Source: Devosia nitrariae (GTDB taxonomy: Bacteria > Pseudomonadota > Alphaproteobacteria > Rhizobiales > Devosiaceae). From it: a DNA stretch of 64,000 nucleotides. Every line of letters starts with the position of its first letter. Position 1 is the first letter of the stretch. Made by a program: the position numbers and the translations under genes. The stretch spans positions 124,001 through 188,000 of the forward strand of contig NZ_BSNS01000011.1 of assembly GCF_030160115.1 (NCBI RefSeq). Reading direction: 5' to 3'. The notes beneath the pieces are model-generated. The model made no database searches and was not told the DNA's origin. It worked only from the letters and a program-made list of their open reading frames with translations. This document shows, piece by piece, positions 8,159 through 18,004 of the stretch.

Positions 8159-9064
8159 ATGGCACTCAACCTGCCCCCGCTTGCCGCCATCCGCGCCTTC
8201 GAGGCTGCGGCACGGCACCTGAGCTTCACCAAGGCCGCCGAAGAGCTGGGCATGACCCAGGCAGCGGTGAGCTACCAGATCAAGCTCCTCGAAGAGCGAG
8301 TAGGCGCACCGCTGTTCCTGAGGCGCGCGCGGCAGGTGGCGCTGACCGAAATCGGGGTGCGCCTCGCACCGGAGGTGACGACGGCCTTCGAGATATTGAA
8401 GACCGCTTTTGCCGAGTCGCACGAACGCCTGGAGGGTACGCTCAACATCTCGGTGGTGCCGACCTTCGCCTCCTATTGGCTCGCTCAGCACATCGGCGAG
8501 TTCCAGATGGCCCACCCCCAGATCGCCATCCGCCTCGAAAGCTCGCCGCGCGTGGTGGATTTCGCCACCGAAGAGTTCGATCTTTCCGTGCGCGGCAGTG
8601 CCAAGCAATGGCCACCGAATGGCGAACTCGAAGGGCATCTGCTGCTCAAGGCTGAGTTCACCCCGATGCTGAGCCCCGCGCTCGCTGCGACCATCGGCGG
8701 GATCAAGGAACCGGCAGACCTCCTGAAGCTCCCACTGACCGATGCCGGCGACCCCTGGTTCGAGAACTGGTTCACCGCCGCCGGGGTCGAATACGACAGC
8801 AAGGATCGGCCGCAGTCGCAGTTCGGGGCCCAGCACCTGGAAGCTGCCGCCGCGATGGCCGGCCGGGGCGTCGCCATGCTCACCCCCGCCTTCTACACGG
8901 ACGAACTGGCGATGGGCCGGCTGCTGCAGCCTTTCGATCTGCTCGGCTATGACGGGCACGGCTACTGGCTGCTCTACCCGCGCGCCCGCCGCAACGTCCC
9001 CAAGATCCGCATGTTCCGCGACTGGATCATCGAAGCCACCAAGCCTTTGCGCGAGGAGGGGTAG
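8159..9064 (+). CDS. LysR-type regulator, GcvA/VtlR-like
   Basis: The 301-residue protein has an N-terminal winged helix-turn-helix (LPPLAAIRAFEAAARHLSFT, then AAEELGMTQAAVSYQIK) typical of the GcvA branch, followed by a substrate-binding-like effector domain from about residue 92. I chose the ATG at 8159 because GGAGGG precedes it and alignment to the family starts there. The open frame extends 65 codons further upstream without support. The arrangement, divergent from a DUF1127-like gene, resembles VtlR of Brucella, but GcvA-like regulators are numerous and its target is not proven. Confidence 0.85.
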   Translation: MALNLPPLAAIRAFEAAARHLSFTKAAEELGMTQAAVSYQIKLLEERVGAPLFLRRARQVALTEIGVRLAPEVTTAFEILKTAFAESHERLEGTLNISVVPTFASYWLAQHIGEFQMAHPQIAIRLESSPRVVDFATEEFDLSVRGSAKQWPPNGELEGHLLLKAEFTPMLSPALAATIGGIKEPADLLKLPLTDAGDPWFENWFTAAGVEYDSKDRPQSQFGAQHLEAAAAMAGRGVAMLTPAFYTDELAMGRLLQPFDLLGYDGHGYWLLYPRARRNVPKIRMFRDWIIEATKPLREEG

Positions 9065-9067
9065 CCC

Positions 9068-9949
9068 CTAGCCGAAGATCGCCCGATCGCGTTCAACGAT
9101 CTCCGCCAGGAACTCTGAAACCAGTGCCACTCGCCTGATCGCCCGCAGGTCTTCATGCACCACCGTCCAGTAGCTGCGGGTCAGGCCGTGCTCCGGCAGC
9201 ACAGGTATGAGATCAGGATCCCGCCGGGCCATGAAAGCATGGAGGATACCGATGCCGGCACCGGCTCTGACCGCCTCGGTCTGGCCCATCGCCGAGGAGA
9301 TGGCGATCGACGAGTGCCAGGACCTCGAGAATTCGCCCGTGTAGTCGAGCGAAGCTGAAAACAGCAGATCCTCCACATAGCCGACGAGCCGGTGGGCCGC
9401 GAGATCGTCGACGCTCGCCGGCGTGTCGTGGCGGTCGAGATAGGTGCGGCCGGCATAGAGACCGAGGCGATAGTCGGTAAGCTTGCGCGCCACCAGCCGC
9501 CCCTCGCGCGGACGCTCCAGTGTCACGGCAATGTCGGCCTCGCGGCGCGAGAGGGAGAAGGCTCGGGGAACCGGCACGAGCTCGATGGTCAGGTCAGGAT
9601 GGCGCTCGGCGAGTTCGCCGATGCGCGGCGCAAGGAAGGCGACACCGAACCCGTCCGGCGCGCCCACCCGCACGGTACCGGAAACGCCGGCGGCCTCGCT
9701 GCCCGCAGTCTCGCTGGCCGCCAGCATTTCGCTTTCCATCCGCTCGGCATGGGCGAGAAATCGCTCCCCCTCGGAGGTCAGCTCGCTGCCGTGGGTGTGC
9801 CGGGCAACGAGTCGGGCACCGAGCGCGGCTTCGAGGGTATCGAGCCGACGGGCGACTGTCGCGTGGTTAAGCCCAAGGGCGCGGGCTGCGCCCAGGATCT
9901 GGCCGCTGCGGGCGATAGCGAGGAAGATACGAACGTCGTCCCAATTCAT
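9068..9949 (-). CDS. LysR-type regulator, probably of mmsA
   Basis: This 293-residue LysR protein begins MNWDDVRIFLAIARSGQILGAARALGLNHATVARRLDTLE, with the usual helix-turn-helix and linker helix. The effector domain covers about residues 90 to 290. It is divergent from the methylmalonate-semialdehyde dehydrogenase gene, sharing about 95 bases, and is therefore the likely regulator of that gene. It converges with the other LysR gene with only three bases between stops. The ATG at 9949 was preferred to one at 9970 because the family starts at the MNWDD-like segment. Confidence 0.88.
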   Translation of the reverse strand: MNWDDVRIFLAIARSGQILGAARALGLNHATVARRLDTLEAALGARLVARHTHGSELTSEGERFLAHAERMESEMLAASETAGSEAAGVSGTVRVGAPDGFGVAFLAPRIGELAERHPDLTIELVPVPRAFSLSRREADIAVTLERPREGRLVARKLTDYRLGLYAGRTYLDRHDTPASVDDLAAHRLVGYVEDLLFSASLDYTGEFSRSWHSSIAISSAMGQTEAVRAGAGIGILHAFMARRDPDLIPVLPEHGLTRSYWTVVHEDLRAIRRVALVSEFLAEIVERDRAIFG

Positions 9950-10044
9950 GGTGCTATAATTTCCGCACAACCGATGCGAATTTCGTCGCGTTGCTATCCG
10001 ATGAGCGTAGAGCCATAACCTCTGGCGAACAAGGGAGGCAGCTC

Positions 10045-11541
<1,497 letters not shown>

Positions 11542-11566
11542 GCCAGGTTCGACGACGGTGAGAATG

Positions 11567-11595
11567 AAGGGCCTGGCGGCATGCCGGGCCCTTTT
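11567..11595 (+). terminator. Intrinsic terminator of mmsA
   Basis: An 11-base stem (AAGGGCCTGGC with GCCGGGCCCTT, one G-U pair) and a five-base loop, followed by TTTT, lies 25 bases after the mmsA stop. Confidence 0.9.
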
Positions 11596-11660
11596 GCATG
11601 GGTAGGATCGGCTCCGGCGAACGGCTGACGATGCGCTGGTGCGTTGTCACCTGGTCGTTC

Positions 11661-13322
11661 TCACTTCACACCCAGATACCCGATCCCCTTCTTCGCCACC
11701 TCCTCAAGGCTCTCCTCGTATCCGGCGTCCGCGTAGCGCATCACCCCAAGCGCAGTGTCATTGGTGAGCGCGTGGCTCAGGCGCTCAGCCGCCGCCTCGG
11801 TGCCGTCGGCGACGACCGTCACTCCCGCCGAGGTCATGTAACCGGCATAGCCCCCGCCGCCGGAGTGGACGACGACTAGGTCGGCCATAGAGGAGCAGAG
11901 TAGCATCGCATCGAGCAGCGGCCAGTCGGCAATGGCGTCGGACCCGTCCTTCATCCGTTCGGTCATGATGTTGGGGTGGGCCATGGCGCCGGCGTCGAGG
12001 TGGTCGCGGCTGAAGGTGACGGGCGCCAAGAGTTCGCCCTTTCCGACCATGTCGTTGACGGCGAGCGCAAGCTCGGTGCGCTCGCCATGGCCGAGCCAGG
12101 CGATGCGGGAGGGGAGGCCTTCGAAGGGAACATAGCGACGTGCGAGACCGATCCAGTTGGTAACGATCCAGTTGTCCGGGAACATCTGCAGCAGGCGGTC
12201 GTCGATCCTGCGGATATCGTCGGGGTCGCCCGATTGCGCCATCCAGCGGAACGGGCCGATGGCGCGCGCGAACAGGGGACGCAGGTACGCCTCGGTGAAG
12301 ATCGGGATGTCGAAGGCGTTCTCGACGCCGCCCTCGCGCGCCTGGGTGCGAATGAGGTTGCCGTTATCGAACACTTCCGCGCCTCTGCGCTGGAAGTCGA
12401 GCATCGCCTCGACATGCGGAACGATCGAGGCGCGGCTGGCGGACATCAATTGGGCGGGGTCGGTGCGACGCAGCTCCCGAACCTCGTCGAGCGTATAGCC
12501 GCGCGGCACATAGCCGTAGACGAGGTCGTGAGCGCTGGTCTGGTCGGTGACGATATCGGGCACGATGCCGCGCCTGGCGATCTCCGGATAGATATCAGCG
12601 GCATTGCCGACAAGGCCGACGGAGAGGGCGCGCTTGTCCTTGACCGCCGCGTCGACCATGGCGAGGGCGGTATCGAGATCCGGGGCAATCTCCTCGAGAT
12701 AGCCGATCTCGCGCCGTTTGCGCGCGCGCTCGGGGTCGACCTCGACGACGAGGATGGCCGCGCCCGCCATGCGGCCGGCAAGGGGTTGTGCTCCGCCCAT
12801 GCCGCCAAGGCCGGCGGTCAGGATGAAGCGGCCGGCGAGGCCGCCGTCAAAGCGCTTCTCGGCGATGCGCATGAAGATCTCGTAGGTGCCCTGGATGACG
12901 CCCTGGCTGCCGATATACTGCCAGGCCCCGGCCGTGAGCCCGCCCCAACAGATCAGGCCCTTCCTCTCGAGCTCGTAAAAAATCTCGGCCTTCGCCCACT
13001 GCCCGACGAGGTTGCAGTTGGCCATGATGACGAGCGGCGCCCTGGCGTGGGTCTTGAGGAGCCCGATCGGCTTGCCGGACTGGATGAGAAGAGTCTGGTC
13101 CTCGTCCATGCTCTTGAGGGCGGAAACGATCGCATCGTGGCTCGCCCAGTTGCGGGCAGCTTTGCCGAGCGCGGCGTAGACGACGAGATTGTCGGGGTCC
13201 TCTCCGACGGAGAGGACATTTTCGAGGAGGCGCAGAAGCGCCTCCTGCCGCCAGCCCTTGGCCCGCAGCTGCGGACCGCCGGGAATGGGGAAGTTGGGAT
13301 GGCGGGGATTGGGCGTGGGCAT
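11661..13322 (-). CDS. Urocanase-family hydratase, probably for thiourocanate
   Basis: The 553-residue protein is clearly in the urocanate hydratase family, which adds water to urocanate using tightly bound NAD+. It has the QSGKPIG and GLGGMGGAQP segments. Positions near the active site differ from classical HutU as I remember it. WGGLTAGAW (residues 126 to 134) replaces YGQMTAGSW, and FEGLPSRIAW replaces FQGLPARICW, putting Ala408 where the P. putida enzyme has Cys410. Neighbours include a lyase without MIO, DUF917, hydantoinase and carbamoylase genes, but no hutI, hutF or hutG. I infer that it hydrates thiourocanate to a thiohydantoin propionate. Plain urocanase is the alternative. Confidence 0.85.
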   Translation of the reverse strand: MPTPNPRHPNFPIPGGPQLRAKGWRQEALLRLLENVLSVGEDPDNLVVYAALGKAARNWASHDAIVSALKSMDEDQTLLIQSGKPIGLLKTHARAPLVIMANCNLVGQWAKAEIFYELERKGLICWGGLTAGAWQYIGSQGVIQGTYEIFMRIAEKRFDGGLAGRFILTAGLGGMGGAQPLAGRMAGAAILVVEVDPERARKRREIGYLEEIAPDLDTALAMVDAAVKDKRALSVGLVGNAADIYPEIARRGIVPDIVTDQTSAHDLVYGYVPRGYTLDEVRELRRTDPAQLMSASRASIVPHVEAMLDFQRRGAEVFDNGNLIRTQAREGGVENAFDIPIFTEAYLRPLFARAIGPFRWMAQSGDPDDIRRIDDRLLQMFPDNWIVTNWIGLARRYVPFEGLPSRIAWLGHGERTELALAVNDMVGKGELLAPVTFSRDHLDAGAMAHPNIMTERMKDGSDAIADWPLLDAMLLCSSMADLVVVHSGGGGYAGYMTSAGVTVVADGTEAAAERLSHALTNDTALGVMRYADAGYEESLEEVAKKGIGYLGVK

Positions 13323-13326
13323 TGGC

Positions 13327-14430
13327 CTAGATCCTGCGGCTATCGTCCAGCGCGTATTTCGCCAGCTCTATGCCCATGGTCTTTTCGACATGCGGATAGA
13401 CCGACGGGTCGAGGACGCTGGACGACAAGGGGATGATGGTCTTGGGCACATGGAGGACGAAGACGTACATGCCAACCCGAACCTGGCCGACCGAGAGCGG
13501 TTGGCCGGAGGCGTCGAGCGTGGTGATGACGTCGGGGAAGGTGGCGATGCGGTGACCCTCGATATTGTCGATGGCCATGTATTCGTTCATCACATGGAGG
13601 GTAGCGGTGTCCTCACCCTTGCCCACCGTAATGGTGCCGACGTCGAAGGCCTCGCTGGTATAGACAACGTCCCGGCGCTCGACTGTGCCCCGCACGAGAA
13701 CGGTGCCCCCAGTGGTTTCGACGATGGCGTCAAGCACCTTGCCGGGGCCTTTACCCTCGGCGGCGATGATCGCCTCACCGAGCTTCAAGGCAAGCGAGAT
13801 ACCTCCCAGAGCGGCATGCTCCTTCACATAGCTGGCGCGCACCGGATTGCGGCAGGAGGCGATGAAGCCGCCGGACATATCGGCGGCGGTGCGCAGGATC
13901 GGGGAGACCTTGGCGGTGGCCCCGCGCGTGACGAGCTCGATATAGCGGTTCTCGTCGCGGTTGCCGCCGACGGCGGTCTGGATCATCGGTTCGGGCGAGC
14001 CGGCAAGGCCGATCGACCCCATGTCGCCGGTCGGATGCGCGCGGATGTCGCCGACGGCGTCGACCACCTTGAGGCCAAGCGCGGCGGAAGGCAGCCAGCC
14101 GTTGAGGGTCGAGGATTTGCCGTTCTGGCCGACCATGAGGCCGGCAAGCGGCTCGCCCAGCGCCTCCTGCAGCAGCTGTACCGCCTTGATGTAGTCAACG
14201 CCGCGCATTTCCCACGGCGTGGTGGAGGCGGGGGCACCGATAGCGGCGGCGGTCGCAACCCACGCTTGCGGGTCGAGCTCGTCGACCGAGACCAGCTCGG
14301 GCTTGCCGATGGAGACGGCGGCGTAGCCGAGCATGCGGCCGTGATCGGCCCAACCGCCACCCCCGGCGGCGTAGACGGAACCACCCTTGACGGCGGCTTC
14401 GACGTCCTTCTCGGTCAGGATGCGGCCCAT
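13327..14430 (-). CDS. DUF917 protein, probable thiohydantoin desulfurase
   Basis: The 367-residue protein is a DUF917 (PF06032) member, beginning MGRILTEKDVEAAVKGGSVYAAGGGGWADHG with the family's Gly-rich N-terminus. To my knowledge this family is now linked to S-methyl-thiohydantoin desulfurase activity, though the biochemistry is sparse. It lies four bases upstream of the urocanase-like gene. In an ergothioneine pathway it is the best candidate to remove sulfur from 3-(5-oxo-2-thioxoimidazolidin-4-yl)propionate, giving hydantoin-5-propionate and sulfide. The assignment comes from context plus family. A palindromic repeat separates it from the M20 hydrolase gene upstream. Confidence 0.72.
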   Translation of the reverse strand: MGRILTEKDVEAAVKGGSVYAAGGGGWADHGRMLGYAAVSIGKPELVSVDELDPQAWVATAAAIGAPASTTPWEMRGVDYIKAVQLLQEALGEPLAGLMVGQNGKSSTLNGWLPSAALGLKVVDAVGDIRAHPTGDMGSIGLAGSPEPMIQTAVGGNRDENRYIELVTRGATAKVSPILRTAADMSGGFIASCRNPVRASYVKEHAALGGISLALKLGEAIIAAEGKGPGKVLDAIVETTGGTVLVRGTVERRDVVYTSEAFDVGTITVGKGEDTATLHVMNEYMAIDNIEGHRIATFPDVITTLDASGQPLSVGQVRVGMYVFVLHVPKTIIPLSSSVLDPSVYPHVEKTMGIELAKYALDDSRRI

Positions 14431-14471
14431 TCAGATGATCTCCTCGGTGGAACTTCTGCGAGGCCGAAATG

Positions 14472-14587
14472 GCCCCTCACCCGGCGCTACGCGCCGACCT
14501 CTCCCCAGAGGGGCGAGGTGAGCACTGTGCCGGCCAGAGACTGGATGCCATCCCCTCGCCCCTTTGGGGAGGGTTAGGGTGAGGGGC
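14472..14587. repeat. Palindromic intergenic repeat, copy 2
   Basis: This is the same family as 1845-1964. It has CCCCTCACCCGGCGCTACGC, CTCTCCCCAGAGGGGCGAGG, a unique core, then CCCTCGCCCCTTTGGGGAGG and a terminal GTGAGGGGC. It separates two genes of the same operon and could form strong RNA hairpins there. Confidence 0.8.
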
Positions 14588-14595
14588 TCTCCGCG

Positions 14596-15843
14596 TCATG
14601 ATACTTCCCCCTTGTCGATCCGCTTGACCGCCTCCATCAGCACGGCGGCACCCAGCGCGATATCCTCGACCTTTGCCGATTCCTCCGGCGTATGGCTGCG
14701 CCCGCCGGCGCACGGCACGAAGATCATCGCCGCCTTGGTGACCTTGGCGAGCCAGGCGGTGTCGTGGCCGGCTCCGGAAGCCATGCGCCGGTGACGGGCG
14801 CCAGCGGTTTCGCAGGCGGCATCGAGCACGCTCAGGAGGCCGGGATCGCAGGGAGTGGGCATATTGTCCGAGATGACGCGGGGAGGGGCGATGGCGACGC
14901 CCGTCTCGTCTGCGATACCCTCAAGGCCGGTCGAAAGCTCGGCAAGGAAACGCTCCATATCGGTGCGGTCCTCGGCCCGGGCGTCGATGAGCAGTGTTAC
15001 CTGTGCCGGTACGACGTTGGCCGCATTCGGCTCCATACGGAATTCGCCGACCGTCGCAGCGAAATGCGTCTCGCCGCTGGCAAGTTCACGGGCGAAACGC
15101 TCGACGGCAAGAACGATCCAGGAGGCGGCAACGAGAGCATCCTTGCGCCCGTTCATCGGCGTGGTGCCGGCATGGTCAGCCCGGCCGTCGACGACGATCT
15201 CGATGCGGGTGATGCCGGCAATGGCGGTGACGACCCCGACGTCGCGTTCTTCAGTCTCCAGCACCGGGCCCTGCTCGATGTGCAGTTCGAGGAAAGCGAC
15301 GATATCGTTGCGCGTCAAGGTTGCGGCGGCGTGGCCGCCGACATCGTTGATACCGCGCTTGAGTGTCAAGCCATCGGCCTCGCGCTCCAGCCACTCGTCC
15401 GGGCGCTGGCCGGTCATGCCGCGGCTGCCGATGCACGAGACGCCGAAGATCGACACTTCCTCGGCAAGGAAATCGACGATCTCGAGATCGTGGTCGAGCG
15501 CAATGCCCTGGTCGGCAAGCGCACAGGCGACTTCGAGCGCGGCCGAGACGCCCGCGATCCCGTCATAACGCCCGCCATCCGGCACCGTATCGGAATGGGA
15601 GCCGAGCATGATGGTGCCGAGGTCAGGCCTGCGGCCCGGGCGGCGGCCGATGAGGTTGCCGGCCGCATCGATCCGCGTTTCAAGGCCGGCGGCGTCGAAG
15701 CGGTCAACGAGCCATTCGCGGCCCTTGAGGAAGGTCGGCGTGAAGGCGCGGCGGGTATAGGGTCGTTCGGGCTCGGTGATGGCGGCAAGGCCATCGATGT
15801 CTTCGGCGATGCGGGCAGCGGAGGTGGGAAGGTTCCGTGTCAT
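14596..15843 (-). CDS. M20 N-carbamoyl-L-amino-acid hydrolase
   Basis: The 415-residue enzyme is a zinc-dependent amidase of the hydantoinase/carbamoylase branch of M20 peptidases (AmaB, HyuC, allantoate amidohydrolase). Metal and catalytic motifs are visible: GSHSDTVPDGGRYDGIAGV (His83, Asp94), AEEVSIFG, ELHIEQGPVL, the dimer-bridging GRADHAGTTPM and SGAGHDT. It should hydrolyse an N-carbamoyl amino acid to the amino acid, CO2 and ammonia. In this cluster the expected substrate is N-carbamoyl-L-glutamate. Its start overlaps the stop of the amidohydrolase gene by four bases, so the last two hydrolytic steps appear translationally coupled. Confidence 0.9.
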   Translation of the reverse strand: MTRNLPTSAARIAEDIDGLAAITEPERPYTRRAFTPTFLKGREWLVDRFDAAGLETRIDAAGNLIGRRPGRRPDLGTIMLGSHSDTVPDGGRYDGIAGVSAALEVACALADQGIALDHDLEIVDFLAEEVSIFGVSCIGSRGMTGQRPDEWLEREADGLTLKRGINDVGGHAAATLTRNDIVAFLELHIEQGPVLETEERDVGVVTAIAGITRIEIVVDGRADHAGTTPMNGRKDALVAASWIVLAVERFARELASGETHFAATVGEFRMEPNAANVVPAQVTLLIDARAEDRTDMERFLAELSTGLEGIADETGVAIAPPRVISDNMPTPCDPGLLSVLDAACETAGARHRRMASGAGHDTAWLAKVTKAAMIFVPCAGGRSHTPEESAKVEDIALGAAVLMEAVKRIDKGEVS

Positions 15844-17201
15844 CCCCGCGCCTCCGGACGCACGAACCGGCCCGTGCCGGGCTCGGCAAGGACGTTGGTT
15901 CCGTCGAACACCATCTCGCCCCGCAGGAATGTCGCGCCGACGGTCCAGGGCAGTTCGATGCCGTTATAGGGGCTCCAGCCGACGACGTTGTGGCCGCTCG
16001 CCGCTGCGTCGTAGACCTTGGGCCGAGGGAGGAGCACGGTGATGTCGGCGTCCCTGTCGGGGGTGAGGGCACCCTTGATGTGGTCGAGGCGGAAGTGCCT
16101 GGCCGGGTTCCCAGCCATGAGCTTTGCCGCCCATGTCAGGGGGATGCCGCGGGCGAGTGCGCCTTTGACGAAGAGCGGCACCATTGCCTCGAGGCCGGGC
16201 ACGCCTGAGGCGTTGGCGAGCATGTCGGGGTTGGTCTTGCGGTCCTCCGACCAGCTCACATGATCGGTCGAGACCAGGGTGACATTGCCGCTGGCGACGT
16301 GCTGCCAGAGCTTTTCGACCTCGGCGCGCGGACGGATCGGCGGATTGATCTTGGCTTTGCCCCCGAGGCGGGCAACGTCGTTCTCCTCGTCCAGGGTCAG
16401 GTAATGGATACAGCACTCGATGGTGGCCGCATGGCCTTCATCGCGGTAGCGCCGGGCGATCTCATAACCGCGTGAGAGCGAGCAGTGGACGACATGGACG
16501 GGGCATTGGGTCGCCGCGCCGATCTCGTAGATCTCGAGCATGGCGAGGAGCTCGGTCAAGGGCGGCCGCGACAGGCCGTGGGCGCGCCAGTCGGTGATGC
16601 CGGAGGCTTTGACCTCCTCCATCGCCGTGCGCACGAACTCGTCGTCCTCGTTGTGGACGCCGGCGGCAAGGCCTGTGGGGGCGAGGGCGGCAAAGCACTC
16701 GGCAAGGAGTTGTGGAGGGATACGGGGGAAGCGTTTTGGATCAGTGCCGAAGGTCGAGAACTTGAAGGCGGCGACGCCCGCCTCGACCATCTCGGGAATG
16801 CGCCGGGCGCCGTCTTCGGGGTCGATGGTGCCATAGAGGGCGAAATCGACGCGCGCCTGGGGAGCGGCGTGGGCGAGCTTGCGCTCGACCGCCTCGGCCG
16901 AGCAGACGAGGTTGCCCTCGTCATAGGGCATGTCGACGATTGTGGTCACCCCGCCTGCCGCCGCCGAGCGGGTCGACCAGATGAAGTCTTCCTGGTCCTT
17001 CTGGGATAGCGAATGCACCTGAGCGTCGATGGCGCCGGGCAGGATCAGCGCGTTGCCGAACTCGTGCCGTTCGCGCGCGGCCGGCGCGCGTCCCTCGCCC
17101 ACAAGGACGACCTTGCCGTCGCGCACGGCCACATAGCCGTCCTCGACGATGAGGTCGGGAAGGACGACGGTACCGGTGATGACAAGGTCGAAGTCGGACA
17201 T
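15840..17201 (-). CDS. Cyclic amidohydrolase (hydantoinase/allantoinase-like)
   Basis: The 453-residue protein is a dihydroorotase/hydantoinase-type amidohydrolase with a TIM barrel and two-strand cap. It has the carbamylated Lys candidate at 147 (AFKFST), His183 (HNEDDE), His236 and His239 (HVVHCS) and Asp313 (STDHVSW). The first metal motif, usually D-x-H-x-H, reads DAQVH (residues 59 to 63), so one expected His is Gln61. That may mean an altered metal centre. Next to an M20 carbamoylase it should open a hydantoin ring. In context the likely substrate is hydantoin-5-propionate, giving N-carbamoylglutamate. Allantoinase is the alternative. Confidence 0.82.
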   Translation of the reverse strand: MSDFDLVITGTVVLPDLIVEDGYVAVRDGKVVLVGEGRAPAARERHEFGNALILPGAIDAQVHSLSQKDQEDFIWSTRSAAAGGVTTIVDMPYDEGNLVCSAEAVERKLAHAAPQARVDFALYGTIDPEDGARRIPEMVEAGVAAFKFSTFGTDPKRFPRIPPQLLAECFAALAPTGLAAGVHNEDDEFVRTAMEEVKASGITDWRAHGLSRPPLTELLAMLEIYEIGAATQCPVHVVHCSLSRGYEIARRYRDEGHAATIECCIHYLTLDEENDVARLGGKAKINPPIRPRAEVEKLWQHVASGNVTLVSTDHVSWSEDRKTNPDMLANASGVPGLEAMVPLFVKGALARGIPLTWAAKLMAGNPARHFRLDHIKGALTPDRDADITVLLPRPKVYDAAASGHNVVGWSPYNGIELPWTVGATFLRGEMVFDGTNVLAEPGTGRFVRPEARG

Positions 17202-17254
17202 CGATCAAAGTCCCGCAAGGATGTATAGCCGATCGTTCCGGCAAGGGTGCACCA

Positions 17255-18004
17255 TCACGCCTGCCTCCCCGCCTGGCCCGTGCGGCGCATCAGCATGCGT
17301 TCGATCGCCGAGAGACCATCATAGATCAGCACTGCCAGGATGCCGACGATGATGCCACCTTGGGCGACGAACGCGGTGTTGCGCGAGAGGAGTCCGGCGA
17401 TGATAACCTCGCCGAGCGTCCTTGCGGCGACCGTCGAGCCGATGGTGGCGGTGGCGAGCGCGATCACCGTCGAGAGGCGGATGCCGGCAAGGATCACTGG
17501 GAGCGCCAGCGGCAGCTCGACCCGCATCAGGCGCTGCCGCCCGGTCATGCCCATGCCGCGCGCCGCTTCGGTGACGGTCGGGGGCAGGTTGGTAAGCCCC
17601 GTCAGCGTGTTCTCGAAGATCGGCAAAAGGCCATAAAGAAAGAGCGCCACCAGCGTCGGTGCGGTGCCGAAGCCGAGGACGGGCACCGCAAGCGCCAGCA
17701 CCGCGACCGGCGGAAAGGTCTGTCCGATATTGGCAAGGCTGCGCGAGAGAGCCAGGAACTCGGCCCCGAACGGACGGGTGACGAGGATAGCGAGGCCGAC
17801 CGCAAGCGCGGTCGCCAGCACCATGGCCGTCCCGACAATGGCGAGGTGGTTGAGGGTGAGATCGATAAGACTGCCCTGGTTATAGATCACCGGCTGGCCC
17901 GCGCGTACGAGCGGCCGGAAGACGAAGACGAAGGTCTGCGGGCTGACGAGGAACGCCACCAGCAGCGCCAGGACGATGAGGCGGATGACGAGTCCGACGC
18001 TCAT
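17255..18004 (-). CDS. Betaine-type ABC permease (YehW-like)
   Basis: The 249-residue membrane protein has about five or six transmembrane segments and the inner-membrane ABC permease EAA loop (TEAARGMGMTGRQRLMRVELP). It belongs to the OpuCB/YehW group, which imports glycine betaine-like quaternary amines. The ATG at 18004 overlaps the ATPase stop by four bases. A longer frame to 18106 runs back into the ATPase gene. Together with the second permease, the ATPase and the binding protein it makes a complete importer in the osmF/yehZYXW arrangement. Confidence 0.88.
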   Translation of the reverse strand: MSVGLVIRLIVLALLVAFLVSPQTFVFVFRPLVRAGQPVIYNQGSLIDLTLNHLAIVGTAMVLATALAVGLAILVTRPFGAEFLALSRSLANIGQTFPPVAVLALAVPVLGFGTAPTLVALFLYGLLPIFENTLTGLTNLPPTVTEAARGMGMTGRQRLMRVELPLALPVILAGIRLSTVIALATATIGSTVAARTLGEVIIAGLLSRNTAFVAQGGIIVGILAVLIYDGLSAIERMLMRRTGQAGRQA

